A stretch of DNA of 64,000 bases from an uncultured Bacillota bacterium (lineage in GTDB: Bacteria > Bacillota > Clostridia > Lachnospirales > Lachnospiraceae), in assembly GCA_905200905.1 (NCBI GenBank), contig CAJKMA010000003.1, positions 1 to 64,000 on the forward strand. The letters run 5' to 3'. Below, piece by piece: positions 22,487-31,749 of this stretch; position 1 is the stretch's first letter; each line of letters opens with the position of its first letter. Below the pieces are notes generated by a model. That model made no database searches. It was not told the origin of the DNA and was given only the letters and a program-made list of their open reading frames with translations. The position numbers were made by a program, and so were the translations under genes.

Positions 22487-23254
22487 ATGGAGAAACTGTT
22501 AGAAATCCAGAATCTTATGAAATTTTATGGCAATAAATCAAGCCTTACCAAAGCAGTCAATGATATTAGCTTTACCGTAGAGAAAGGGGAATTTACAGCA
22601 ATTATGGGAGCCAGTGGTTCCGGAAAAACCACTCTTTTAAACTGTATTTCCACTATTGACCGGGTGACCAGCGGCCATATTCTGGTGGAGGGGAAGGATA
22701 TTACAAAGCTAAAAGGGAGCGCTTTGATGAAATTCCGCAGAGAAAAGCTGGGATTTATTTTCCAGGATTTTCATTTACTGGATACATTAAATGCCTTTGA
22801 CAACATTGCCCTGGCATTGCAGATTCAGAACGAAAAACCAGAAAAAATACAGAAAAGAGTAAGAGAAGTGGCTCAGAAATTAGATATCACAGAGGTGCTG
22901 AAAAAGTATCCTTATGAAATGTCAGGAGGGCAGAAACAACGTGTGGCCTGTGCCAGAGCCATGATTACAGACCCGTCTTTTATCCTGGCAGATGAGCCTA
23001 CCGGAGCATTAGATTCCCACAGTGCAGGTGTCCTTCTTGGAAGTCTTCAGTATATGAATCAGGATTTGGATGCTACGATTCTAATGGTGACACATGATGC
23101 GTTTTCTGCCAGTTATGCAGGTAGAGTTCTGTTTATGAAAGATGGGAAACTCTTCCACGAACTGCAAAAAGGCAGAGCCAGCCGAAAAGAATTTTTTGAG
23201 GAAATCATTCACGTGGTATCTCTTCTGGGAGGTGATCTGAATCATGTTATTTAG
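22487..23254 (+). CDS. BceA-like ABC transporter ATPase
   Basis: A 255-residue ABC ATPase of the MacB/BceA group: Walker A GASGSGKTTLLN (about 41-52), Q-loop FIFQDFHLLD, signature MSGGQKQRVACARAM, Walker B ILADEPTGALD and switch VTHDAFSA. It powers the FtsX-like permease encoded next, whose gene it overlaps by 11 bp. Such transporters free cell-wall lipid intermediates from bound peptide antibiotics and relay the signal to the kinase. Confidence 0.93.
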   Translation: MEKLLEIQNLMKFYGNKSSLTKAVNDISFTVEKGEFTAIMGASGSGKTTLLNCISTIDRVTSGHILVEGKDITKLKGSALMKFRREKLGFIFQDFHLLDTLNAFDNIALALQIQNEKPEKIQKRVREVAQKLDITEVLKKYPYEMSGGQKQRVACARAMITDPSFILADEPTGALDSHSAGVLLGSLQYMNQDLDATILMVTHDAFSASYAGRVLFMKDGKLFHELQKGRASRKEFFEEIIHVVSLLGGDLNHVI

Positions 23255-25241
23255 TCTTTCTGTGAAGAATTTCAAGAAAAGTATCCGGGATTATTCCATT
23301 TACTTTTTTACCATGATTCTTGGTATTGCAGTTTTCTATATTTTCAATGCCATTGAGACCCAGACAGCTATGATGGAAGTGACAAAAATCAAAGCAGCAA
23401 TCATTGATATGATGAATGGCGTGATGGACGGTGTCAGTATTTTTGTTTCTTTTATCCTTGGGTATCTGATTGTTTATGCCAGCCGTTTTATGCTGAAGAA
23501 ACGGAAGATGGAATTCGGTGTGTATATGACCCTTGGCATGAGCAGAGTGAAGATTGCAGGAATTTTGTGGATGGAATCCATTTGGATGGGAGTGATTTCT
23601 CTGGTGGCAGGACTCCTTGTGGGTACGGGGATTTCTCAGTTTATGTCACTGATGGTTTCTCATCTGTTTCAGGCAGATGTGTCCAGATTTGTGTTTGTGA
23701 TTTCCTGGAAAGCAGTGGTGAAATCTATCCTGTATTTTCTAATTATCTATACTGTGGTAATGGTATTGAATACCATTGCTATTAGCCGTACAAAACTCAT
23801 TGATTTTATGACAGCAGGACGGAAAAAAGAAAAAAATCCACTGAAAAATCCTGTGGTCTCTGTGGTGATTTTTCTTCTGGCATGGGGGATTCTGGGATAT
23901 GCTTATTACAATGTAACCGCAGGATCAGAGAATCTGGAATCAGAGTTTCAGGTACTGGCACAGGTGCTTCTTGGTATTGTTGGAACTATACTTGTATTCT
24001 GGTCTTTTGCCGGATTTTTCATGTGGATTCTTGGAAAAATGCCAAAGATTTATTATAAGAAAATTAATTCCTTTGTATTTGGAGAACTGTCCAATAAGTT
24101 AAATTCTACGGTGATTTCCTGTAGTGTCATCTGCCTTCTCATGTTTATGACTATCTGTATCTTGTTTTCAGCTTTTGCCAGAAAAGATTTCAAAGAAGCA
24201 GAAGCAAAAAAGCTGGCTCCTGTGGATATTTCCATGGTGAAAGACTTAGGAGATGGAAAAACCATAGAAGAAATCATGGAAGAAAAGGATATTTCAGGGA
24301 AAGATTTTCAGGATACCTTAAACCTTACTACTTATGAGCTTCCAGAGGTAACAAAGGGAAATATTGTAGGGGATGCTGTAGATAGAGAAAGATTTGGAGA
24401 GGCATATCTGAACCAGCAAATAGAATTACTTTCGGTAAGCACCTATAACCAGGCAGCAGAGAAATATCATCTTCCTACCTATGAATTAGAAGAAAATCAG
24501 TATCTTGTCATTGCAGATATGGAAGGTGCGGTGGGTATTTTCAATATGGGATTGAAAGAAAATCCAGAGCTTACCATAAAAGGAAAAACCTATTATCCAA
24601 AAGAAAAAACATGTCAGGATGGATTCCTGATGATGAATTATGACCCACAAAATATGGGCTTTATCCTGGTTCCGGATTCTGTGAAATTTACAGAAGCAGA
24701 ACAGAAAAAGAATTATTTCATTGCTGATTATGCAAAGGACACCAAGGCTTTCCGGGAAGAAATGGACGAAGAATTTTTTGAACGGCTAAACGGAGAAAAA
24801 AGCGATGAGTTTTCTGTGTACTTCACTACTCAGTCCTCTGTGTATGATGACAGTATCGGCAGCAGTGCCATGTATATTTTCCTGGGATTGTATCTTGGTA
24901 TTTGCTTCCTGATTTCCGGTTCTGCGGTATTATCCTTAAAGATGTTATCTGATGCAGCGGACAGCAAAGAGAAGTATCGGATTCTTCAAAAACTGGGATG
25001 CGATCAAAAACAAATCTGCCGCGGGCTTCGGAAACAAAACGGTATGGTATTTCTTTTACCTGTGATCCTGGCTGCCGTTCATTCTGTCTTTGGCATTCAG
25101 GTGTGCATGGAGATGCTGTCTATTTATGAAACAAAGGGAACTGCACCGGCACTGGTTCTTACCATGATACTTATAGGAATGATTTACGGAGGGTATTATC
25201 TGGTGTCACAGTTTGGATGTGAGAAGATTGTGAGAGAGTAG
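23244..25241 (+). CDS. BceB-like FtsX-type ABC permease
   Basis: A 665-residue membrane protein with about ten transmembrane segments in the BceB plan: one segment (about 18-38), groups of paired segments to about 310, a large extracellular domain (about 320-540) that in this family binds the peptide-target complex, and a final group of segments after 550. It overlaps the ATPase gene by 11 bp and completes the BceRS-BceAB module. Which peptide is sensed cannot be read from the sequence. Confidence 0.9.
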   Translation: MLFSLSVKNFKKSIRDYSIYFFTMILGIAVFYIFNAIETQTAMMEVTKIKAAIIDMMNGVMDGVSIFVSFILGYLIVYASRFMLKKRKMEFGVYMTLGMSRVKIAGILWMESIWMGVISLVAGLLVGTGISQFMSLMVSHLFQADVSRFVFVISWKAVVKSILYFLIIYTVVMVLNTIAISRTKLIDFMTAGRKKEKNPLKNPVVSVVIFLLAWGILGYAYYNVTAGSENLESEFQVLAQVLLGIVGTILVFWSFAGFFMWILGKMPKIYYKKINSFVFGELSNKLNSTVISCSVICLLMFMTICILFSAFARKDFKEAEAKKLAPVDISMVKDLGDGKTIEEIMEEKDISGKDFQDTLNLTTYELPEVTKGNIVGDAVDRERFGEAYLNQQIELLSVSTYNQAAEKYHLPTYELEENQYLVIADMEGAVGIFNMGLKENPELTIKGKTYYPKEKTCQDGFLMMNYDPQNMGFILVPDSVKFTEAEQKKNYFIADYAKDTKAFREEMDEEFFERLNGEKSDEFSVYFTTQSSVYDDSIGSSAMYIFLGLYLGICFLISGSAVLSLKMLSDAADSKEKYRILQKLGCDQKQICRGLRKQNGMVFLLPVILAAVHSVFGIQVCMEMLSIYETKGTAPALVLTMILIGMIYGGYYLVSQFGCEKIVRE

Positions 25242-25268
25242 GAAAAGTGTGGGGATGAGATGAATTGT

Positions 25269-25547
25269 TTATTCATCCCATCCTTCGTAAAACCGTACAT
25301 TCACACAGATAGTCCGCACAATATCTCCTTCCTCTAAATCCATATCTCCTTCATCGGATACAGTTGGAAGTTCGCAGTCTTCTTCAGACAACTCCAGGCT
25401 CAGCCAGTTGTATGCAGCCTCGTTGGCATTGTCAATAGCTTCGTCTAAGGTATCGCCTTCTGCATAGCAGCATTCCAGGTCTGGAAAGTGTGCTTTATAT
25501 TTACCGGATTCTGTTTTGCGGAAAACCGCAGGATATAAAAATTTCAT
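25269..25547 (-). CDS. hicB: HicB-family protein without a HicA partner
   Basis: A 92-residue protein with the HicB partial RNase H-like fold: MKFLYPAVF at the start, YKAHFPDLECCYAEGDTLDEAIDNANEAA in the middle and an acidic C-terminus. HicB normally neutralises the mRNA interferase HicA encoded just upstream. Here the 164 bp upstream hold no hicA and none follows, so it is an orphan. The frame extends to 25601, but the ATG at 25545-25547 has a GGAGGA site and the family's N-terminus. No DNA-binding domain follows the HicB fold. Confidence 0.82.
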   Translation of the reverse strand: MKFLYPAVFRKTESGKYKAHFPDLECCYAEGDTLDEAIDNANEAAYNWLSLELSEEDCELPTVSDEGDMDLEEGDIVRTICVNVRFYEGWDE

Positions 25548-25711
25548 GGAAAAATCCTCCTTATTTTCTTTCAGATATGTTAAAGTATATAACAAAAGCA
25601 AAATAGGGACAAGTAGTAGATTTCTATTACGGATTTTCCAGAAAGCAAGGTTTTGGCAATAAAAAAAGTAGTTCTTTATACTACTGAGAAAAAGAAATTG
25701 GAGGATAAGAA

Positions 25712-26929
25712 ATGAACTATGATTTTACTTCCATCATCGACAGAAGAGGATGGGATGCGATTGCTGTAGACTCTGTCTACAATGACTCAGATTTTGGACC
25801 GGATGCACCGAAAGAAGGATTTGACGTAATTCCTATGTGGGTAGCAGATATGAATTTTCCGGCCCTTCCTACGATTCAGGAGGCCATTCATCTGAGGGTA
25901 GATCATCCCGCATACGGATATTTCAGTCCAAGAAAAGAATATACAAACAGTATTATTTCATGGCAGGAGCAAAGAAATGGTGTTACTGGGTTAAAAGCAG
26001 AACATATTGGTTATGAGAACGGTGTACTGGGCGGTGTACTCAGTGTATTAGGTGTCATTTGTTCAAAAGGTGACAATGTACTGGTACATGCACCGACATA
26101 TATCGGATTTACTTCTTCTCTGGAAAACAACGGTTATCATATCGTGCATTCACATCTTGTGAAAGATGAAGAGAATATTTGGCGTATGGATTTTGAAGAT
26201 ATGGAGAAAAAAATCAAGGAAAACCATATCCATGCGGCTATTTTCTGCTCTCCACACAATCCGTGCGGCCGCGTATGGGAACGCTGGGAAATCGAGAAAG
26301 CCATGGAGATTTACAAGAAATATGATGTGTTTGTTGTCTCTGATGAAATTTGGTCTGACCTTATTATGCCGGGATATCAGCATATTCCAACCCAGTCTGT
26401 TTCAGAAGATGCAAAAAGCCGTACTGCAGCCATGTATGCACCTTCTAAGACCTTTAATCTGGCAGGGCTGGTAGGTTCCTATCATATTATTTATAATTCA
26501 TGGCTTCGTGAGAGGGTAGAAAAGGAGTCTTCTCTCAGCCACTATAATGAAATGAATGTACTTTCTATGTATGCACTTATGGGAGCGTACAGAGAAGAAG
26601 GGCATGTATGGGTAGACGAACTATGCCAGGTATTAAATGGGAACATAGAGTATGCCTGTGATTTTATCAAAGAACATTTTCCAGAGGTAGAAGTGGCAAG
26701 GCCCCAGGGAACTTATATGCTGTTTCTTGATTGCAGTAGATGGTGTGAAACATACGGAAAAACCCTGGATGAAGTGCTGAAAGCAGGATGGGATGTGGGA
26801 GTTGCATGGCAGGATGGAAGACCGTTCCATGGCTGCTGCCATATTCGTATGAATCTTGCACTGCCACTGACAAGAGTACAGGAAGCCTTTGCCCGTTTGA
26901 AAACCTATGTATTTACCATAGAAAAATAG
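25712..26929 (+). CDS. MalY/PatB-type PLP C-S lyase (first copy)
   Basis: A 405-residue class I/II aminotransferase-fold enzyme of the MalY/PatB group, which splits cystathionine or other Cys S-conjugates to thiol, pyruvate and ammonia. Family marks: DRRGWDAIAVDS near the N-terminus, VIPMWVADMNF, PHNPCGRVW, VSDEIWSDL, and the PLP lysine in APSKTFNLAGL (near 249). A second copy at 36182 matches it over nearly the whole length. It has a GGAGGAT ribosome site and its own upstream region, and converges with the AraC gene 9 bp away. Physiological substrate uncertain. Confidence 0.88.
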   Translation: MNYDFTSIIDRRGWDAIAVDSVYNDSDFGPDAPKEGFDVIPMWVADMNFPALPTIQEAIHLRVDHPAYGYFSPRKEYTNSIISWQEQRNGVTGLKAEHIGYENGVLGGVLSVLGVICSKGDNVLVHAPTYIGFTSSLENNGYHIVHSHLVKDEENIWRMDFEDMEKKIKENHIHAAIFCSPHNPCGRVWERWEIEKAMEIYKKYDVFVVSDEIWSDLIMPGYQHIPTQSVSEDAKSRTAAMYAPSKTFNLAGLVGSYHIIYNSWLRERVEKESSLSHYNEMNVLSMYALMGAYREEGHVWVDELCQVLNGNIEYACDFIKEHFPEVEVARPQGTYMLFLDCSRWCETYGKTLDEVLKAGWDVGVAWQDGRPFHGCCHIRMNLALPLTRVQEAFARLKTYVFTIEK

Positions 26930-26938
26930 GCAAACAAG

Positions 26939-27787
26939 TTACTTTTTATTTTGTTTATGAGTCCTGCGGTATTCTGTGGGGGATACGCCTTCTAACTTGC
27001 GGAATGCCTGGGAAAAATAGCTGCTGGAAGAAAACCCCAGGGTGTGTGCGATATAGGAAAGAGAAAAGTCGGTAGTAGTTAAAAGCTGCCGGCTTTCTTC
27101 TATTCTGCGCATAGCTAGGTAGCTAATAGGTGAAATTCCATATTCTTTACTAAAAATATGAACTACATGATATTTACTTACATGAGCAATCTGAGCCAGA
27201 TGTTCTAAGGTGATTTCTTCCTTATAATGGTTATCAATATAGCGTCGAACCAGAGCACAGATATGGCTGGAGCGTCGGTTTAAAGGAATCAAGGCAGCCG
27301 AAAATTTTGTTTGCCGCATGAGCTGGATAACCAGGATATCCAGGAAATCCTGGCAGACCATTTCATAGCCGGCAGGTTTTGTTTCGATTTCTCTTTGCAT
27401 AGTACGGAGATAGAAAAGAAGGTCCTCCATATGATTCTGGAAGTGAACCACACAAAAACGATCATCCTGCTCATTTTGAAGGAAGAGCTGCAGGTTTTCC
27501 ACGCCAAGGACAATATATTCCAGAGGCTGGGCATTCAGACTGGTTTCTGTATGTTCTACATTGGGATTAATAACGAATAAATCACCTACATGTACAGGAT
27601 AAAGTTCATTTTCTATGGAAAACTGGCCGCTTCCGCCAATTACGAAAAAAAGTTCTGTGAAGTCATGAGTATGGGGAAGACTGTGCCAATCGCCTCCATA
27701 TTTTGCAGTGCTTAAATAAAGCAGGCGGGCATCACTGTGGATAACACGGTTTTTTTCTTGTATTAGGGTATAACGGTTACAGCTCAT
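26939..27787 (-). CDS. AraC-family regulator with cupin domain
   Basis: A 282-residue regulator. The N-terminal cupin (about 20-150; HTHDFTELFFVIGGSG) would bind a sugar-like ligand; two helix-turn-helix motifs lie in the C-terminal 100 residues (LEHLAQIAHVSKYHVVHIFS and SLSYIAHTLGFSSSSYFSQAF). It is divergent from a CUT1 sugar importer operon starting at 28170, the most likely target. It has a strong AAAGGAG site. Confidence 0.9.
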   Translation of the reverse strand: MSCNRYTLIQEKNRVIHSDARLLYLSTAKYGGDWHSLPHTHDFTELFFVIGGSGQFSIENELYPVHVGDLFVINPNVEHTETSLNAQPLEYIVLGVENLQLFLQNEQDDRFCVVHFQNHMEDLLFYLRTMQREIETKPAGYEMVCQDFLDILVIQLMRQTKFSAALIPLNRRSSHICALVRRYIDNHYKEEITLEHLAQIAHVSKYHVVHIFSKEYGISPISYLAMRRIEESRQLLTTTDFSLSYIAHTLGFSSSSYFSQAFRKLEGVSPTEYRRTHKQNKK

Positions 27788-28169
27788 GGTAAATTCTCCT
27801 TTTAGAATAGATTTTATATAAATTGTTGTTTTGTGTCATATTTTGCTGCTTTTTCACTATAACACAAATAAGAAAAGAAGGGAATATAAAAAGGAACCCC
27901 TGTGTAGAGGGAATTTTTTATAAGAATCAGAAGAAGCTTTACAGGATTAGAAAAGAGAGGGAGAGGAAAATTCTGTATAAAAACCACAGGATATTTAAGA
28001 ATACATAGAAAAAACGGGTAAAATACATAAAAACAGCAAGATATATAAAATAAAGCACAAGAATCGAGTAGAAGAATTTGAGAAAAAAGGTATACTAGAA
28101 ATATCAAGACTGTTGTGCATTTGTACAACTTGGAAAACCAAAACCGCTTATTAAAGGAGGGTATTATTT
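27788..28169. promoter_or_regulatory. Divergent control region between the AraC gene and the sugar importer
   Basis: The 382-bp AT-rich gap has no supported gene. Near the importer there is a TATACT at about 28090 without a good -35, as expected for an activator-dependent promoter. An imperfect palindrome TTGTGCA-TT-TGTACAA lies at about 28112-28127, between that -10 and the binding-protein start, and may be an operator. The rest shows no clear structure. Confidence 0.4.
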
Positions 28170-29537
28170 ATGAAACTGAAGAAGTTACTTGCAGTTATGC
28201 TTGCCGGAACAATGCTGTTAGGCAGTATGGCAGGATGTGGACAGAAAGCAGAATCAGAAGACAAAGGAGATGCTAAGACAGAAGGAAACGCTGACGAAGG
28301 AAAAGATTCTGAAGGAAAAACAATTTCCGTAGCAGCTATTGAAACAGCGTATGGTTCTGAAATGTGGACAAAGGTAGCAGAAGCATTTACAGAAGAAACA
28401 GGAATCAACGTAGAATTAACAACAGATAAAAAATTAGAGGATGTTATTGGACCATCTATGCAGGGTGGAGAATATCCAGATGTTGTTCATTTGGCTACAG
28501 GACGTGAGGCAGCTCTTACAGAACAGTTTATTAAAGATAACTTGATTGCAGATATTACTGATGTGCTGGATATGACAGTACCGGGTGAAGAGGCAAAGGT
28601 TTCTGAAAAAATTGCAGGTGGATTTACCGATACTTCTCTGACAAATCCATATGGAGATGGTAAAACTTACCTGGCTCCAATGTTCTATTCTCCATGCGGA
28701 CTGTTCTATAATGCAGGCCTGTTTGAAGAAAAAGGCTGGACAGTTCCAAAGACATGGGATGAAATGTGGGAACTTGGCGAGAAGGCAAAAGCAGAAGGTA
28801 TTTCCTTATTTACATATCCTACAACAGGTTACTTTGATGCATTTTTCTATGCATTAATGTATTCTGCAGGCGGTCCGGAATTCTTCGATAAAGCAACTCA
28901 TTATGAAGAAGGAATCTGGGATACAGAAGAAGCTAAAACATGTTTTGACATTGTAACAAAACTTGCATCATATACAAACCCAATTACACCGGCACAGGCA
29001 AATGATCAGGACTTTACTCAGAATCAGCAGTTAGTTCTGGATAATAAAGCACTCTTTATGCCAAATGGTACTTGGATTGTAGGAGAAATGGCAGAAGCTC
29101 CAAGAGCTGAAGGCTTTAAATGGGGTATGACAGCTCTTCCAGCAGTGAAAGATGGCGGAGATCAGTACAGCTACACATGGTTTGAACAGTGCTGGGTTCC
29201 ATCTGGTGCAGAAAACCAGGATGAAGCAAAACAGTTTATTTCCTTCCTGTATAGTGATAAAGCATGCGAAATCTTTGCAAAAGCTGGCGCTATTCAGCCT
29301 GTACTTAATATTGCAGAAAAACTGGAAGGCGATAACGTAATGTTCTACTCTATCTATGACAATGGAGCAAAAGCTGCTATGGGTAACTTTGCACCGTTTG
29401 AAGCAACTGCAGGTCTTGATGTACGTCAGAATTTCTTTGACCCTGTAAACTCTCTGGTTGAAGGCTCTATTACAGAAGACGACTGGGTGAAAGGAGTGAA
29501 AGAAGCAAGTGACCAGATGAGAGGGAAGCTGAAATAA
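28170..29537 (+). CDS. Sugar ABC transporter substrate-binding lipoprotein (CUT1)
   Basis: A 455-residue extracellular solute-binding protein of family 1. The N-terminus is a lipoprotein signal (KKLLAVMLAGTMLLGSMAGC) with the lipidated Cys near residue 23, then an acidic linker. A large binding domain follows with typical aromatic residues for sugar stacking. It is first in an operon with two permeases and a small membrane protein. A strong intercistronic hairpin after it would let it be made in excess. No ATPase gene is present, so a shared MsmK-type ATPase is expected. The sugar is unknown. Confidence 0.9.
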   Translation: MKLKKLLAVMLAGTMLLGSMAGCGQKAESEDKGDAKTEGNADEGKDSEGKTISVAAIETAYGSEMWTKVAEAFTEETGINVELTTDKKLEDVIGPSMQGGEYPDVVHLATGREAALTEQFIKDNLIADITDVLDMTVPGEEAKVSEKIAGGFTDTSLTNPYGDGKTYLAPMFYSPCGLFYNAGLFEEKGWTVPKTWDEMWELGEKAKAEGISLFTYPTTGYFDAFFYALMYSAGGPEFFDKATHYEEGIWDTEEAKTCFDIVTKLASYTNPITPAQANDQDFTQNQQLVLDNKALFMPNGTWIVGEMAEAPRAEGFKWGMTALPAVKDGGDQYSYTWFEQCWVPSGAENQDEAKQFISFLYSDKACEIFAKAGAIQPVLNIAEKLEGDNVMFYSIYDNGAKAAMGNFAPFEATAGLDVRQNFFDPVNSLVEGSITEDDWVKGVKEASDQMRGKLK

Positions 29538-29573
29538 TTCACCTAAACAGTTACTTATAAGTAGACTGCTTTT

Positions 29574-29597
29574 GGGGCAGCAGGTGTCTGCTGCCCC
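29574..29597 (+). other. Intercistronic hairpin after the binding-protein gene
   Basis: GGGGCAGCAG and CTGCTGCCCC form a perfect 10-bp GC-rich stem around GTGT, followed only by TTCTTTG. This is typical of 3'-stabilising or partly terminating hairpins between binding-protein and permease genes. Confidence 0.75.
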
Positions 29598-29633
29598 TTC
29601 TTTGTTGCTATAAGAGAAAGGAATTGTGATTTT

Positions 29634-30518
29634 ATGAGAAAAAATAAAGACCGAAGCGTCTTCTTGTTCTTATGCGTTGCTCCGGCAGTAATTCTCTTTT
29701 TTATCTTTATGATTGTGCCTACGATAAATGTTTTTCGCATGTCATTGTATGAAAGAGGCGCTTATTCTCCTACAGAGACTTTTGTAGGTCTGGATAACTT
29801 TAAACAGCTGTTTGCGGATTCTAATTTTATTCGCTCTATGCAGAACACTATTTTGTTAATTATTGTTGTAACCATTGTAACATTTGGATTTGCTTTAGTT
29901 TTTGCAGCAATTCTTACCAGAGAGAAAATCAAAGGGCAGAACTTTTTCAGGGTTATTTTTTATATCCCTAATATTCTTTCTATTGTTGTTATTTCAGGTA
30001 TTTTCTCTGCTATTTATAAACCAGAAAACGGAATGTTGAACAGTATTATCGGGCTTTTTAGGGATATGACCAATCCTGTTTTGTGGAAAGGTGAGAAACT
30101 GGTTATGGTCAGCATTATCATTGCCATGGTGTGGCAGGCAATTGGCTACTATATGGTTATGTATATGGCATCAATGGCCAGTGTACCCATGAGTTTATAT
30201 GAAAGTGCCAGCCTGGATGGGGCAGGACGTATGACACAGTTTTTCCAGATTACACTGCCGCTTATTTGGACAAATATCCGTACAACACTGACATTTTTCA
30301 TTATTTCTACTATCAATATGGCATTCCTGTTTGTAAAAGCCATGACTTCTGGTGGTCCAAATGGTGCGTCAGAAGTTGCCCTGAGCTATATGTATGGACA
30401 GAAAGATGCTGGATTATATGGTTATAGTATGGCTATTGGAGTAGTAATCTTTGTCTTTTCCTTTGCACTGTCTGCACTGGTAAATAAGGCAACAGAACGT
30501 GAACCATTGGAATTCTAG
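29634..30518 (+). CDS. Sugar ABC transporter permease, MalF type
   Basis: A 294-residue inner-membrane permease with six predicted transmembrane segments, the first at about 13-33. The EAA-type loop that docks the ATPase is near 195-215 (ESASLDGAGRMTQFFQITLPL). It is paired with the MalG-type permease that starts 15 bp after its stop. It should form the translocation path for the substrate of the lipoprotein at 28170. Confidence 0.9.
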   Translation: MRKNKDRSVFLFLCVAPAVILFFIFMIVPTINVFRMSLYERGAYSPTETFVGLDNFKQLFADSNFIRSMQNTILLIIVVTIVTFGFALVFAAILTREKIKGQNFFRVIFYIPNILSIVVISGIFSAIYKPENGMLNSIIGLFRDMTNPVLWKGEKLVMVSIIIAMVWQAIGYYMVMYMASMASVPMSLYESASLDGAGRMTQFFQITLPLIWTNIRTTLTFFIISTINMAFLFVKAMTSGGPNGASEVALSYMYGQKDAGLYGYSMAIGVVIFVFSFALSALVNKATEREPLEF

Positions 30519-30533
30519 AAAGGAGAGCAAAAG

Positions 30534-31433
30534 ATGAATCAAGGAAATGAAACTCATACAGCTACCTTAGGTCAGAAGCTGTATAAGGTCTTTATATATT
30601 TTGTGCTGGCTCTGCTTGCTGTGGTTATTATTGTACCCGTTGCCTGGGTGTTTATGGCATCCATTAAACAGAACAGTGAGTTTTATGGAAATCCATGGGC
30701 ATTGCCAAAAGGCGTTTTCTTGCAGAACTTTATAGATGCCTGGAGTGGTGCAAAGATGGGTGAGTATATGATTAACTCCGTCTTTGTAACCGCATTAGCA
30801 CTGGTAATTCTTTTGGTGGTTGCATTACCAGCAGCATACTGTCTGGCACGTATGAAATTTAGAGGCAGAAAATTCTTAAACGTTGCATTTATGGCTGGTT
30901 TATTTATTAATGTAAACTATATCGTAGTACCAATTTTCTTGATGCTTCGTGATGGAGATAACTGGTTTAAATCATTGCTGGGAAGAACCTTTTTACTGAA
31001 CAATCTGTTTGTATTGGCAATTGTATATGCTGCTACGGCGCTTCCTTTTACAATTTATCTGTTAAGTGGCTATTTTGCAACACTGGCACACGATTATGAA
31101 GAAGCCGCCTATATAGATGGAGCAGGTTATACAACCACCATGGTGAAGATTATCTTCCCTATGGCAAAGCCTTCTATTATTACCATTATTTTGTTTAATT
31201 TCCTCTCCTTCTGGAATGAATATATTATTTCCATGACGTTGATGAATTCAGCAAAGGGAACAAGAACCTTGCCGGTTGGTCTTCTGAATCTGATGCAGGC
31301 ACAGCAGTCTGCAGCTCAGTATGGAACCATGTATGCAGGTCTTGTATTGGTAATGCTGCCTACACTGATTCTCTATATTTGTGTACAGAAACAATTGACC
31401 CAGGGTATGACTGTGGGCGGACTGAAAGGATAA
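30534..31433 (+). CDS. Sugar ABC transporter permease, MalG type
   Basis: A 299-residue permease with six transmembrane segments and the EAA loop EEAAYIDGAGYTTTMVKII near 197-215. The C-terminal end KQLTQGMTVGGLKG is the usual MalG-type tail. It partners the permease at 29634. The start has an AAAGGAG site. Confidence 0.9.
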   Translation: MNQGNETHTATLGQKLYKVFIYFVLALLAVVIIVPVAWVFMASIKQNSEFYGNPWALPKGVFLQNFIDAWSGAKMGEYMINSVFVTALALVILLVVALPAAYCLARMKFRGRKFLNVAFMAGLFINVNYIVVPIFLMLRDGDNWFKSLLGRTFLLNNLFVLAIVYAATALPFTIYLLSGYFATLAHDYEEAAYIDGAGYTTTMVKIIFPMAKPSIITIILFNFLSFWNEYIISMTLMNSAKGTRTLPVGLLNLMQAQQSAAQYGTMYAGLVLVMLPTLILYICVQKQLTQGMTVGGLKG

Positions 31434-31443
31434 GGTGATGAGA

Positions 31444-31638
31444 ATGAAATTCTGGAAAGAACATGCTACACTTCGTATGGCGCTCTTAATCATTTTGTTT
31501 GTACTGTCACTGTTTCTGGTTATTGCGGGATGGAAGATGACAGGACAGCTGAAAGGACTTGGAATGATGGTGCTTGGAACAGGAACTTTATTAATTGCCC
31601 TGGCTATCTACAATGCACCGTTTAAAGATGCAAAATAA
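31444..31638 (+). CDS. Small membrane protein of the importer operon (DUF6903-like)
   Basis: A 64-residue protein with two transmembrane segments (about 10-28 and 35-55) separated by WKMTGQLKGLG. Similar short proteins, which I recall as DUF6903, sit after MalG-type permeases in Lachnospiraceae. It starts a few bases after the permease stop; GTG at 31435 and ATG at 31438 are also possible starts, but ATG 31444 has the better ribosome-site spacing. It may assist transporter assembly; no function is established. Confidence 0.7.
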   Translation: MKFWKEHATLRMALLIILFVLSLFLVIAGWKMTGQLKGLGMMVLGTGTLLIALAIYNAPFKDAK

Positions 31639-31647
31639 ATACTGGAG

Positions 31648-31692
31648 AAAGAGGTTGTCGTTATATACAGATATGCGGCGGCCTCTTTTTTG
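31648..31692 (+). terminator. Terminator of the sugar importer operon
   Basis: AGAGGTTGTCG (31650-31660) pairs with CGGCGGCCTCT (31676-31686) with G-U pairs, followed by six T. Confidence 0.8.
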
Positions 31693-31749
31693 ATTGCAAG
31701 GCTTTGGCTTTCATGGTAGTATTATTTGGTACAGAAAGGATGTGCTGAT

